A stretch of DNA of 5,442 bases from Thermoplasmata archaeon (GTDB taxonomy: Archaea; Thermoplasmatota; E2; UBA202; JdFR-43), in assembly GCA_003650975.1 (NCBI GenBank), contig QMSU01000093.1, positions 1 through 5,442 of the forward strand, read 5' to 3'. The notes beneath the pieces were generated by a model. It saw nothing but the letters and a program-made list of their open reading frames with translations, had not been told where the DNA came from and searched no databases. Shown piece by piece: positions 1-5,442 of the stretch; position 1 is the first letter of the stretch, and each line of letters starts with the position of its first letter. A program made the translations under genes and the position numbers.

Positions 1-797
1 ACCTCCCCCGGTATCGCCAGCACATTGCATGGAGTGAATCATCCGCGGTTTCCTTTGCCAACTCCGTGATAGGGGCCCGGACCAACCGTGAGGGAGGGCC
101 TTCAGCCCTGGCCGCGGCTATCACCGGCTTCACCCCCTATTATGGCCTGCATCTGGATGAAAACCGAACACCCCATGTGGTAATTGATGTGCAGACGGAA
201 CTCGCCACCTCCACAGATTTTGCGGCCATGGGAAACTTTGTGGGGAGGGAGGTGAAGAACAAAATTCCCTATTTCCGGGGTCTGCCGGATGCTGGCACCG
301 ATGAATTAAAGGCTCTCGGAGCTGCCATGGCGGCATCCGGTGCGGTGGCCCTCTACCATGCGGAGGGTCTCACACCCGAAGCAGAGCAGATGGAAACGGA
401 GGGGCTGGAAAAAATTGCATTTGGTGCGGCGGAACTGAAGGAGACCTATGAACGTCTCAACACGGGAGATGATCCCGACATCATCATGTTCGGCTGCCCC
501 CATGCCTCATTGAACGAAGTCATCAAGATTGCGCGACTCACGGAGAAAGGGAAGGCAGAAAAGCCGTTCTGGATATGCACCTCAAGGGCGGTGAAGGAAA
601 TAGCCGAGAGAATGGGGCTTGATGAAAAAATAGCGGAGGCTGGAGGAAAACTGGTGGCCGACACCTGCATGGTGGTCTCGCCCATAGAGAACATGTTCAC
701 CACCACCGCAGTCAATTCGGGCAAGGCCGCCCACTACCTGCCGGGCTTCTGCAAGCAGCGTGTGGTATTCAAAAGCATGGAGGAGTTGTTATCATGA
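1..797 (+). CDS. Phosphomevalonate dehydratase large subunit (aconitase X / DUF521 type), 5'-truncated by the window edge
   Basis: This is the C-terminal 264 residues of the catalytic large subunit; the family is usually near 400 residues, so roughly the first third lies off the left edge. With the small subunit it dehydrates mevalonate 5-phosphate to trans-anhydromevalonate 5-phosphate in the archaeal mevalonate pathway, in the cytoplasm, using an Fe-S cluster. The frame is open from base 3, and the GTG at 66 is internal: conserved family sequence lies before it (AWSESSAVSFANSV, fragment residues 9-22) and runs on into GARTNREGGPSA (24-35). Four cysteines are visible, in GCPHAS (Cys165), WICTS (Cys192), ADTCMVVSPIE (Cys222) and GFCKQ (Cys250); some are probably cluster ligands, with Cys222 the best candidate by motif conservation. 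The stop overlaps the small-subunit start (ATGA, 794-797). Related AcnX enzymes act on hydroxyproline, but the adjacent kinase gene favours the mevalonate role. Confidence 0.93.
   Translation, partial: LPRYRQHIAWSESSAVSFANSVIGARTNREGGPSALAAAITGFTPYYGLHLDENRTPHVVIDVQTELATSTDFAAMGNFVGREVKNKIPYFRGLPDAGTDELKALGAAMAASGAVALYHAEGLTPEAEQMETEGLEKIAFGAAELKETYERLNTGDDPDIIMFGCPHASLNEVIKIARLTEKGKAEKPFWICTSRAVKEIAERMGLDEKIAEAGGKLVADTCMVVSPIENMFTTTAVNSGKAAHYLPGFCKQRVVFKSMEELLS
779..785 (+). promoter_or_regulatory. Ribosome binding site for the dehydratase small subunit
   Basis: GGAGGAG lies inside the end of the large-subunit gene, 8 bases before the ATG at 794. It is a good match to the archaeal anti-Shine-Dalgarno sequence and supports that start as well as translation coupled across the ATGA overlap. 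Confidence 0.7.
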
Positions 798-1186
798 AGG
801 GAAGAACCATATATCCGGGAAGCGCGGAGGGAGAGGCGCTGGTGAGCCAGGAGCCGCTGGGATTCTACGGAGGCGTTGACATCAAAACCGGTGTGGTCAT
901 AGAGAAAGGGCATGAACTGGAGGGAAAATGTGTGAAGGGAAGAATACTGGTGTTTCCCTACGGCAAGGGCTCCACCGTGGGCTCGTATGTTATCTACGGG
1001 CTGAAGAAGAACAATGTGGCACCGGCCGCCATCATCAACAGGGAAACAGAGACCATTGTTGCCACCGGGGCCATTCTCGCCGGCATTGTGTGCGTGGATA
1101 GGGTGGCCATCGAGGAAATCGAGAACGGTGCCCGCGTCACGGTGCATGCCGGTGAAAAGGAGGCGGAAATTTCCGTGCAAAAATGA
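794..1186 (+). CDS. Phosphomevalonate dehydratase small subunit (aconitase X swivelling domain, DUF126 type)
   Basis: This 130-residue protein has the normal length for the stand-alone small subunit. It corresponds to the swivelling domain of aconitase and completes the active site of the large subunit encoded just upstream. Visible family marks are an N-terminal R-x-IYPGSAEGEALVS stretch (residues 4-18), PYGKGSTVGSYVIYGL (55-70), whose GKGST loop carries the serine expected at the active site, INRETETIVATGAILAGI (81-98) and CVD (100-102). The ATG at 794 overlaps the upstream stop and is preceded by GGAGGAG. The gene ends by overlapping the kinase start (ATGA, 1183-1186). Subunit identity is firm. 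The substrate is inferred from the neighbouring isopentenyl phosphate kinase and from what is known of archaeal homologues. Confidence 0.94.
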   Translation: MKGRTIYPGSAEGEALVSQEPLGFYGGVDIKTGVVIEKGHELEGKCVKGRILVFPYGKGSTVGSYVIYGLKKNNVAPAAIINRETETIVATGAILAGIVCVDRVAIEEIENGARVTVHAGEKEAEISVQK

Positions 1187-1944
1187 TAATCGTAAAGCTC
1201 GGCGGAAGCATCATAAGCGATAAGACCACGCCCTTTTCATTCAATGAAGGAGTCGTTCGACACATCGCCGACGAAATTGCAGCAGTTTATCCCCGGCAGA
1301 AGTTCGTACTGGTGCATGGGGGTGGAAGTTATGGTCACCCGCTTGCCAGAAAGTACGGAATAAGAGAGGGCCTTGGCAAAAGGGACCGTTCCATGGGGTT
1401 CACCAGAACCCATCAGGCAATGCTGGAATTGAACCACAAAATCGTTTCGGTGCTGCTGGAAAAAGAACTGCCGGCGTTCCCGGTTGCCCCATCATCCCTT
1501 TTTATACTCCGGGATGGGGAGGTTGTCCATGGGGATCTCACGGTGGTGCAGGAACTTCTTGCAAGGGAGTTTATCCCCGTGCTGTTCGGCGATGTGGCCC
1601 TCGCAGAGGACCGAGGCATTGACATCCTTTCAGGCGACCAGATAATCACCTATCTTGCCCGAAAGCTCGAGCCCGAAAAGGTCATCTTCCTCATGGACGT
1701 TGACGGCATCTATGACAAGGACCCGAAGAAACATCCCGATGCCCGGCTGGTGGAGGTGGTGGAGGACCCCTCATCCATTGCGGGGGAAACGGGAACATTT
1801 GATGTCACCGGTGGCATCCACAACAAACTGGTACAGGCCTTCAAACTGCCCTGCCCTGCCTGGTTCATCAACGGGATGGTAAAAGGGAATCTCACCAGGG
1901 CGCTCAGGGGAGAACAGGTGGGAACGAGAGTGAAAAGGAACTAG
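1183..1944 (+). CDS. Isopentenyl phosphate kinase
   Basis: This 253-residue protein of the amino acid kinase superfamily phosphorylates isopentenyl phosphate with ATP to give isopentenyl diphosphate, the last kinase step of the archaeal mevalonate pathway. The N-terminus VKLGGSIISDK (residues 4-14) is the phosphate-binding glycine loop with Lys5. HGGGSYGH (45-52) ends in the histidine (His52) that separates isopentenyl phosphate kinases from other family members. SGDQ (150-153), MDVDGIYDKDP (171-181) and DVTGGIHNKL (207-216) form the nucleotide- and phosphate-binding parts. The start is secure because the conserved strand begins at residue 2. The nearest strong Shine-Dalgarno-like sequence (AAGGAGG, 1157-1163) is 19 bases away, so expression probably depends on coupling to the small subunit through the ATGA overlap. 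The TAG stop (1942-1944) overlaps the stop of iorB on the other strand. Glutamate 5-kinase and fosfomycin kinase are unlikely given His52 and context. Confidence 0.95.
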   Translation: MIIVKLGGSIISDKTTPFSFNEGVVRHIADEIAAVYPRQKFVLVHGGGSYGHPLARKYGIREGLGKRDRSMGFTRTHQAMLELNHKIVSVLLEKELPAFPVAPSSLFILRDGEVVHGDLTVVQELLAREFIPVLFGDVALAEDRGIDILSGDQIITYLARKLEPEKVIFLMDVDGIYDKDPKKHPDARLVEVVEDPSSIAGETGTFDVTGGIHNKLVQAFKLPCPAWFINGMVKGNLTRALRGEQVGTRVKRN

Positions 1945-1954
1945 ATGTCCTTTT
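1933..1954. terminator. Possible bidirectional terminator hairpin over the convergent stop codons
   Basis: A perfect 7-base inverted repeat, AAAAGGA (1933-1939) and TCCTTTT (1948-1954), flanks an 8-base loop that contains the shared CTAG stop codons. On either strand the 3' arm ends in four T residues. A hairpin or U-rich exit signal is therefore available to both converging transcripts. The stem has only two G-C pairs and lies entirely within coding sequence (the last codons of both genes). Archaeal termination depends mainly on T-rich tracts, so the T-runs may matter more than the stem. A chance match remains possible. Confidence 0.35.
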
Positions 1955-2534
1955 GCTGTACCGCTTCCTTTCCCATGGCAAAGGCATTCATGTTCATGTC
2001 CACATACTTTTCCTTTATGGTCTCCTTTATCACGGCGATGATGCTCTCCTCACGCAGCGGCATCACGTGAAGCGCGTGAAATGCACCCAGCATCACCACA
2101 TTCTTTGTGAGAATGCTTCCCGCCTTTCGGGCCAGCTCGTCGGCATCGATTTTGATGAGGCGGCAGTGGGATGCAATGGTATCGAAGATGCTCTCCAGCG
2201 GCTCGTAACTGCCCAGGCCTATGGAAATGAGCGGCGGAATGATGGGGTTTATATCGGTTATCACAACACCATCCCTTTTTACCTTCTTCAGATTTCTCAG
2301 CGCCTCAAGAGGCTCAAAGGCGATGATGGCGTCTGCAGTTTCATCGGCCACGATGGGTGAGAACACGGTGCCTATCCTCACGGTGCATTCCACGTCGCCG
2401 CCGCGCTGCGCCATGCCATGGAGTTCTGAAGCAATGACATTGTGGCCTTCCTTCAGGGCAGCCTTCGCCAGGATGTTCGCTGCGGTGAGGACGCCCTGAC
2501 CGCCCACACCGGCGATCACCACGCTCTGTTTCAC
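1941..2534 (-). CDS. iorB: Indolepyruvate:ferredoxin oxidoreductase, beta subunit
   Basis: This 197-residue protein has the usual length of IorB and is the gamma-type domain of 2-oxoacid:ferredoxin oxidoreductases. With IorA it oxidatively decarboxylates aryl pyruvates such as indolepyruvate to the aryl-acetyl-CoA, passing electrons to ferredoxin in the cytoplasm. The N-terminal GVGGQGV (residues 9-15) is the family glycine loop, and SELHGMAQRGG (36-46) is the characteristic conserved motif; AFEPLEALR follows near residues 71-79. The start is GTG at 2534, overlapping the iorA stop as GTGA and preceded by GAGGTGG, so no ATG start is needed. The stop (TAG, 1943-1941) shares CTAG with the convergent kinase gene. 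Other 2-oxoacid oxidoreductase gamma subunits are related, but pairing with a full-length IorA next door settles the assignment. Confidence 0.95.
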   Translation of the reverse strand: MKQSVVIAGVGGQGVLTAANILAKAALKEGHNVIASELHGMAQRGGDVECTVRIGTVFSPIVADETADAIIAFEPLEALRNLKKVKRDGVVITDINPIIPPLISIGLGSYEPLESIFDTIASHCRLIKIDADELARKAGSILTKNVVMLGAFHALHVMPLREESIIAVIKETIKEKYVDMNMNAFAMGKEAVQQKDI

Positions 2535-4360
2535 TGTACCACCTCGATTGCATCAAAGGGGCATATCTGCGGGCACACACCGCACCCGCTGCAGAGTGCC
2601 GGATTTATTTTTATGTCCTCCCCCTCGAAATAAAATGCGGGACAGGCAAATTTGGTGATGCAGATTTTGCACTTCCTGCATGTCTCCTGGTTGATGGTGT
2701 AGAGTTTCCTCTCTTTCGCCGCCTTTCGTTCCAGCAGGATACAGGGAGCCTTTGAAATGACCACGGAGAGCCCCTCAAAGTCCAGCGCTCTTTTAAAGGC
2801 CTCCTTCGCCTCCTCGATATTCCGGGGGTCAATGACCTCCACATGCGTCACTCCCAGGCCCCGTACCACCTTCTCCAGATCCATGGGTACGGCGGGTTCC
2901 CACATTCCATCCAGGGGCGTTCCGGGATGCGGTTGATGCCCGGTCATGGCGGTGGTGGAATTGTCCAGGATTGCCAGCACAAAATTGTGGTTGTGATGCA
3001 CCGCATTCACCAGCGGCGGTATACCCGAGTGGTAGAATGTTGAGTCGCCAATGAATGCCACCACCTTCTGGTCGGTTGTCTCTGAAAACCCGCAGGCGGT
3101 GCCAACGCTTGAACCCATGCAGAGCAGGAAATCAGCCGTTTTGTACGGGGGCAGCAGGCCCAGCGTGTAGCATCCTATGTCGGTGGGGTAGATGGTATCT
3201 TTCGGTGCCACCTGCGTCACCGCATAGTAGGTGGCCCGGTGGGGGCACCCGGGGCACAGCACCGGCGGACGGGGGGCAATGGAAGGGGCCGGATTCTCTT
3301 TTTTGTCTGTCTCAATACCAAACAGCTCCGCCACCGCAGCGGTGACAATGTCGATGTTGTGCTCATAATATCGCTTCAGCCCGCCGAATTCCTTTCCATA
3401 TATCGGAATATCAATGTGATGGTCGCGGGCAAGTGCCTTCACCTGCTCCTCAATGAACGGCTCGAGTTCCTCCACCACAAGTACTTTGTTACATGCTTTG
3501 AGGAATGCAAGAATTTTTTCATCCGGCAGCGGATGGCTCATGCCGAGTTTTAATATGGCACACGGTACGTCAAGGTCGTCCACCGCCTCACGGGCATAAT
3601 TGTAGGCAGCACCTCCGGTGATGATGCCGAAGTCACCAGTGCCCTCAATGCGGTTCAGCGGGCTTTCATTCGAGATATGTCGTGCCTTTTCCATTTTCTC
3701 CAGCAACACAGGGTGCAGTTTGCGGGCCACATCCGGAACGGTCACGGTGAGCCCTCCCTTTTCAAATGAACCATGCCGTTCCTTTGTGGGAAGCGGGTGC
3801 AGTTCCACCACACCTCTCATGTGGGAAATGCGGGTGGTGGTTCTCAGGAAGACGGGAAGTGCCAGTTCCTCCGAAAGTTCGAATGCCGCAATGGTCATAT
3901 CCTTTGCCTCCTGCGCACTGCTCGGCTCCAGCATGGGAAGGGATGCAAATCTGGCATACATGCGGTTATCCTGCTCGTTCTGACTTGAGTGGCAGCTCGG
4001 ATCGTCTGCGGTGACAATGACGTGCCCTCCCTTACATCCAACGTATGCATAGGTCATGAGTGCATCACTTGCCACATTCACACCCACATGCTTCATGCAG
4101 GTGAGCGCCCGCAGCCCGGAATGTGAGGCGGCAGCGGCGAATTCCAGTGCCACCTTCTCATTCACCGAATACTGAAAATAGAAGGGCACCTTCCTGCCGC
4201 TTTTTTTCAGATACCGCGCAACAGCTGAGAAACTGTCCGCTATCTCTGACGAGGGAGTGCCCGGGTAGGTGGTGGCCACGTCCACCCCTGCCTCCAGTGC
4301 CCCTCTTGTGATGGCTTCATTCCCCAGCAATACCTTTTTTCCTTCTCCCAGCAATTCCAT
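2531..4360 (-). CDS. iorA: Indolepyruvate:ferredoxin oxidoreductase, alpha subunit (TPP enzyme with C-terminal 2[4Fe-4S] domain)
   Basis: This 609-residue catalytic subunit uses thiamine diphosphate to decarboxylate aryl pyruvates and moves electrons through its own clusters to ferredoxin. Domain order is typical. An N-terminal pyrimidine-binding domain carries TTYPGTPSSEI (residues 30-40), and a middle transketolase-C-like part covers about 235-345. A TPP domain follows, with CPGCPHRA (369-376), TDIGCYTLG (393-401), GDSTFYHSG (438-446) and LDNSTTAMTGHQ (465-476). The C-terminal ferredoxin domain has one cysteine set at 561, 564, 567 and 573, with a longer last spacing, and a standard set at 590, 593, 596 and 600. 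Both could hold a [4Fe-4S] cluster. The ATG at 4360 follows the preceding gene's stop by one base and has GGGGGA (4370-4365) upstream. The stop overlaps iorB (GTGA). Substrate breadth among aromatic 2-oxoacids is inferred from the family. Confidence 0.96.
   Translation of the reverse strand: MELLGEGKKVLLGNEAITRGALEAGVDVATTYPGTPSSEIADSFSAVARYLKKSGRKVPFYFQYSVNEKVALEFAAAASHSGLRALTCMKHVGVNVASDALMTYAYVGCKGGHVIVTADDPSCHSSQNEQDNRMYARFASLPMLEPSSAQEAKDMTIAAFELSEELALPVFLRTTTRISHMRGVVELHPLPTKERHGSFEKGGLTVTVPDVARKLHPVLLEKMEKARHISNESPLNRIEGTGDFGIITGGAAYNYAREAVDDLDVPCAILKLGMSHPLPDEKILAFLKACNKVLVVEELEPFIEEQVKALARDHHIDIPIYGKEFGGLKRYYEHNIDIVTAAVAELFGIETDKKENPAPSIAPRPPVLCPGCPHRATYYAVTQVAPKDTIYPTDIGCYTLGLLPPYKTADFLLCMGSSVGTACGFSETTDQKVVAFIGDSTFYHSGIPPLVNAVHHNHNFVLAILDNSTTAMTGHQPHPGTPLDGMWEPAVPMDLEKVVRGLGVTHVEVIDPRNIEEAKEAFKRALDFEGLSVVISKAPCILLERKAAKERKLYTINQETCRKCKICITKFACPAFYFEGEDIKINPALCSGCGVCPQICPFDAIEVVQ
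2539..2545 (-). promoter_or_regulatory. Ribosome binding site deciding the GTG start of iorB
   Basis: On the minus strand GAGGTGG lies 4 bases before the GTG at 2534. It matches six bases of the complement of the archaeal 16S rRNA tail and supports the GTG start within the overlap with iorA. Confidence 0.65.
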
Positions 4361-4361
4361 A

Positions 4362-5033
4362 CTATCCCCCTATAATTCCCTTTGCATCAATCACCCTCAC
4401 TCCTCTTTCATAGAGAAACACGGGATTGAGGTCGAACTGATGGATGGCAATTTCACCAGCCATATCTGATAATCTCACCAGCAGGGATACCAGCGCTTTT
4501 CGGTCAACCTTCACCCGGTATCCGTGGAATATGGTGCGGGCCCTGAGATCATCGAGCATCTCCTCCGCATCCTTTTGCGTGATGGGAAGCATCCGGAAGG
4601 ACACATCCCGGTATATCTCCGCAAAAATGCCCCCCATGCCCACCATGATGCAGAGTCCAAAGGCCCTGTCGTCAACAATGCCTGCAATGAGTTCTATGCC
4701 CGGCTCTGCCATCTCCTCCACCATGCACATCTCCTCTGGAAATTTTTTCTGCAATTCCCGGTACGCCTGCACCAGCTCTTCGCTATTCTTTATATTCAGA
4801 ATCACTGCCCCCACATCGGTCTTGTGAAGAATGCGGGGGGATGAAATCTTCAATGCCACCGGGTAGGTGAGGCTGAGTTTCTCGATATCTTCCTGTGTTT
4901 CTATGAGTTTAAATCGCGTGGTGGGAATGCCGTAGTTTTTGAGCAGCTGCTTTGCCTCATGCTCTGCCAGTGTTTTCACAATCTGGTATGCGCTCCTGCT
5001 TTTTATTCTTTGGGCATGGCAACTATTCAACAA
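4362..5033 (-). CDS. Acetyl-CoA synthetase (ADP-forming)-type beta subunit, ATP-grasp domain
   Basis: This 223-residue protein has the length of the stand-alone beta subunit of NDP-forming acyl-CoA synthetases, which make ATP from ADP, phosphate and an acyl-CoA together with a CoA-binding alpha subunit. It is a single ATP-grasp domain: EHEAKQLLKNYGIP (residues 24-37), KISSPRILHKTDVGAV (62-77), GIELIAGIVDDRAFG (112-126), GMGGIFAEIYRDVSFRM (132-148) and FDLNPV (200-205). His70 sits where the beta-subunit phosphorelay histidine of characterised enzymes is expected, so it is probably active. The residue two before the Asp of DLNP is Gln199, where Glu is commoner. No alpha subunit is visible. The start is uncertain: TTG at 5033 gives normal length and overlaps the upstream stop by 11 bases but lacks a clear Shine-Dalgarno site, while GTG at 4979 is an alternative with AGGAG 13 bases upstream. 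The iorA neighbour suggests aryl-CoA substrates. Confidence 0.88.
   Translation of the reverse strand: MLNSCHAQRIKSRSAYQIVKTLAEHEAKQLLKNYGIPTTRFKLIETQEDIEKLSLTYPVALKISSPRILHKTDVGAVILNIKNSEELVQAYRELQKKFPEEMCMVEEMAEPGIELIAGIVDDRAFGLCIMVGMGGIFAEIYRDVSFRMLPITQKDAEEMLDDLRARTIFHGYRVKVDRKALVSLLVRLSDMAGEIAIHQFDLNPVFLYERGVRVIDAKGIIGG
4365..4370 (-). promoter_or_regulatory. Possible ribosome binding site of iorA
   Basis: GGGGGA on the minus strand ends 4 bases before the ATG at 4360. It overlaps the last Gly-Gly codons of the upstream synthetase gene. The match to the consensus is purine-rich but imperfect, so iorA is probably also coupled to translation of that gene. Confidence 0.4.
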
Positions 5034-5442
5034 ACTTCTTTATCACTTCGGGTATCCGCTCCACCATATCGGTTGCCACCATGCCATAGCGCCTCTCCTC
5101 AAAGGCCAGATTCCCCGCCATGCCGTTCATCATGGCCCCCAGACATGCCGCATGAAACGGGTCGAGCCCCTTTGCGAGCAGTGCTGCACATATGCCGGCA
5201 AGCACATCTCCCGTGCCGCCCACGGTCATTGCCTCGTTGTGGATACGATTCATTTTCGTTTTCTCCCCGTTGCTTATGATATCGACACTTCCCTTGAGAA
5301 GTATGGTTGCATTTCGCTTCTTTGCCTCCTCTTCCACCGCACGCCTTTTTTCCCCGAGCTCATCAGGGAGCGTCACCCCCGTCAATTTTCTGAATTCCCC
5401 GGCATGCGGCGTGAGTATCACCCTTCCTCCGCAGTCTCTCTC
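5023..5442 (-). CDS. nnrD: ADP/ATP-dependent NAD(P)H-hydrate dehydratase (YjeF C-terminal domain), 5'-truncated by the window edge
   Basis: This is the C-terminal 139 residues of the ribokinase-like repair enzyme that converts the S form of hydrated NAD(P)H back to NAD(P)H using ADP or ATP. The frame is open to the right edge and the GTG at 5421 is internal, since the reading (GGRVILTPHAGEF) is continuous through it. Visible motifs are LTPHAGEFRKLTG (fragment residues 10-22), TILLKGSVDII (46-56), VGGTGDVLAG (74-83), which holds the catalytic-type Asp79 and anion-hole glycines, and a tail with ATDMVERIPEVI. NGMAG (106-110) has Asn where bacterial members usually have His. The missing part may contain the rest of this domain alone or also an N-terminal epimerase domain (bifunctional Nnr), which cannot be told here. 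It is the first visible gene of the minus-strand string and its stop lies at the start of the synthetase gene. Confidence 0.92.
   Translation of the reverse strand, partial: ERDCGGRVILTPHAGEFRKLTGVTLPDELGEKRRAVEEEAKKRNATILLKGSVDIISNGEKTKMNRIHNEAMTVGGTGDVLAGICAALLAKGLDPFHAACLGAMMNGMAGNLAFEERRYGMVATDMVERIPEVIKKFVE

Noticed and set aside
66..797. Starting the first gene at GTG 66
   Set aside because: The same frame is open from base 3 and encodes conserved aconitase-X sequence (AWSESSAVSFANSV) before that GTG, so the gene is cut by the window edge rather than starting here.
734..1180. 148-codon open frame on the minus strand opposite the dehydratase small subunit
   Set aside because: It is fully antisense to a well-recognised gene, has no family-like motifs, and its composition fits a shadow of the codon pattern on the other strand.
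1183..1944. Acetylglutamate kinase, glutamate 5-kinase or fosfomycin kinase as the function
   Set aside because: HGGGSYGH with the terminal His, the length and the dehydratase neighbours fit isopentenyl phosphate kinase better than these relatives.
2248..2256. GGTTTATAT as an archaeal TATA-like promoter element
   Set aside because: It lies in the middle of iorB coding sequence and points antisense, with no gene positioned to use it.
1953..2360. 135-codon open frame on the plus strand opposite iorB
   Set aside because: It is antisense to a clear iorB, is rich in His and Leu as expected of a shadow frame, and has no recognisable domain.
3239..3983. Several open frames of about 80-120 codons on the plus strand opposite iorA
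   Set aside because: They overlap one another in different frames and lie within the conserved coding sequence of iorA; none shows a recognisable protein.
4371..4377. AT-rich TATAATT/AATTATA as a TATA box for iorA
   Set aside because: It is only about 11 bases from the iorA ATG, too close for an archaeal TATA box, and it sits in the end of the upstream gene in a tightly packed string.
1..5442. RNA genes, CRISPR arrays, insertion sequences or a defence system
   Set aside because: Protein-coding genes with recognised families fill the whole window with overlaps or one-base gaps; no direct-repeat array, transposase, tRNA-like or rRNA-like sequence was seen.

Overview
The window looks like chromosomal DNA from an archaeon. 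The main evidence is the left-hand gene set: both subunits of phosphomevalonate dehydratase (the aconitase-X type enzyme) followed by isopentenyl phosphate kinase, which together mark the archaeal form of the mevalonate pathway. A stand-alone beta subunit of ADP-forming acetyl-CoA synthetase and an indolepyruvate:ferredoxin oxidoreductase fit an anaerobic, peptide- or amino-acid-using archaeon. A euryarchaeal or Thermoplasmatota-like lineage is plausible, but the sequence alone does not fix the taxon.

Layout: the DNA is coding almost end to end, in two convergent gene strings. On the plus strand (1-1944) are the 3' part of the phosphomevalonate dehydratase large subunit, the complete small subunit and the complete isopentenyl phosphate kinase, joined by 4-base ATGA overlaps. 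On the minus strand, in transcription order from the right edge, are the 3' part of an NAD(P)H-hydrate dehydratase (5442-5023), an ATP-grasp acyl-CoA synthetase beta subunit (5033-4362), iorA (4360-2531) and iorB (2534-1941), with overlaps or one-base gaps. The two strings meet tail to tail at a CTAG tetranucleotide (1941-1944), which supplies both stop codons. This CTAG lies in the loop of a short inverted repeat that could act as a terminator in both directions.

How the genes work together: the plus string supplies two steps of isoprenoid lipid precursor synthesis, dehydration of mevalonate 5-phosphate and later phosphorylation of isopentenyl phosphate to IPP. The intervening UbiD-like decarboxylase is not in the window. 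In the minus string, IorAB would convert aryl pyruvates (from aromatic amino acid transamination) to aryl-acetyl-CoA plus reduced ferredoxin. The synthetase, with an alpha subunit not seen here, could turn the aryl-CoA into free acid and ATP. The hydrate dehydratase repairs damaged NAD(P)H. No RNA genes, mobile elements, CRISPR arrays or non-coding gaps above a few bases were found. The families are all known; no clearly new system is visible, and the noteworthy points concern gene arrangement and the junction between the two operons.
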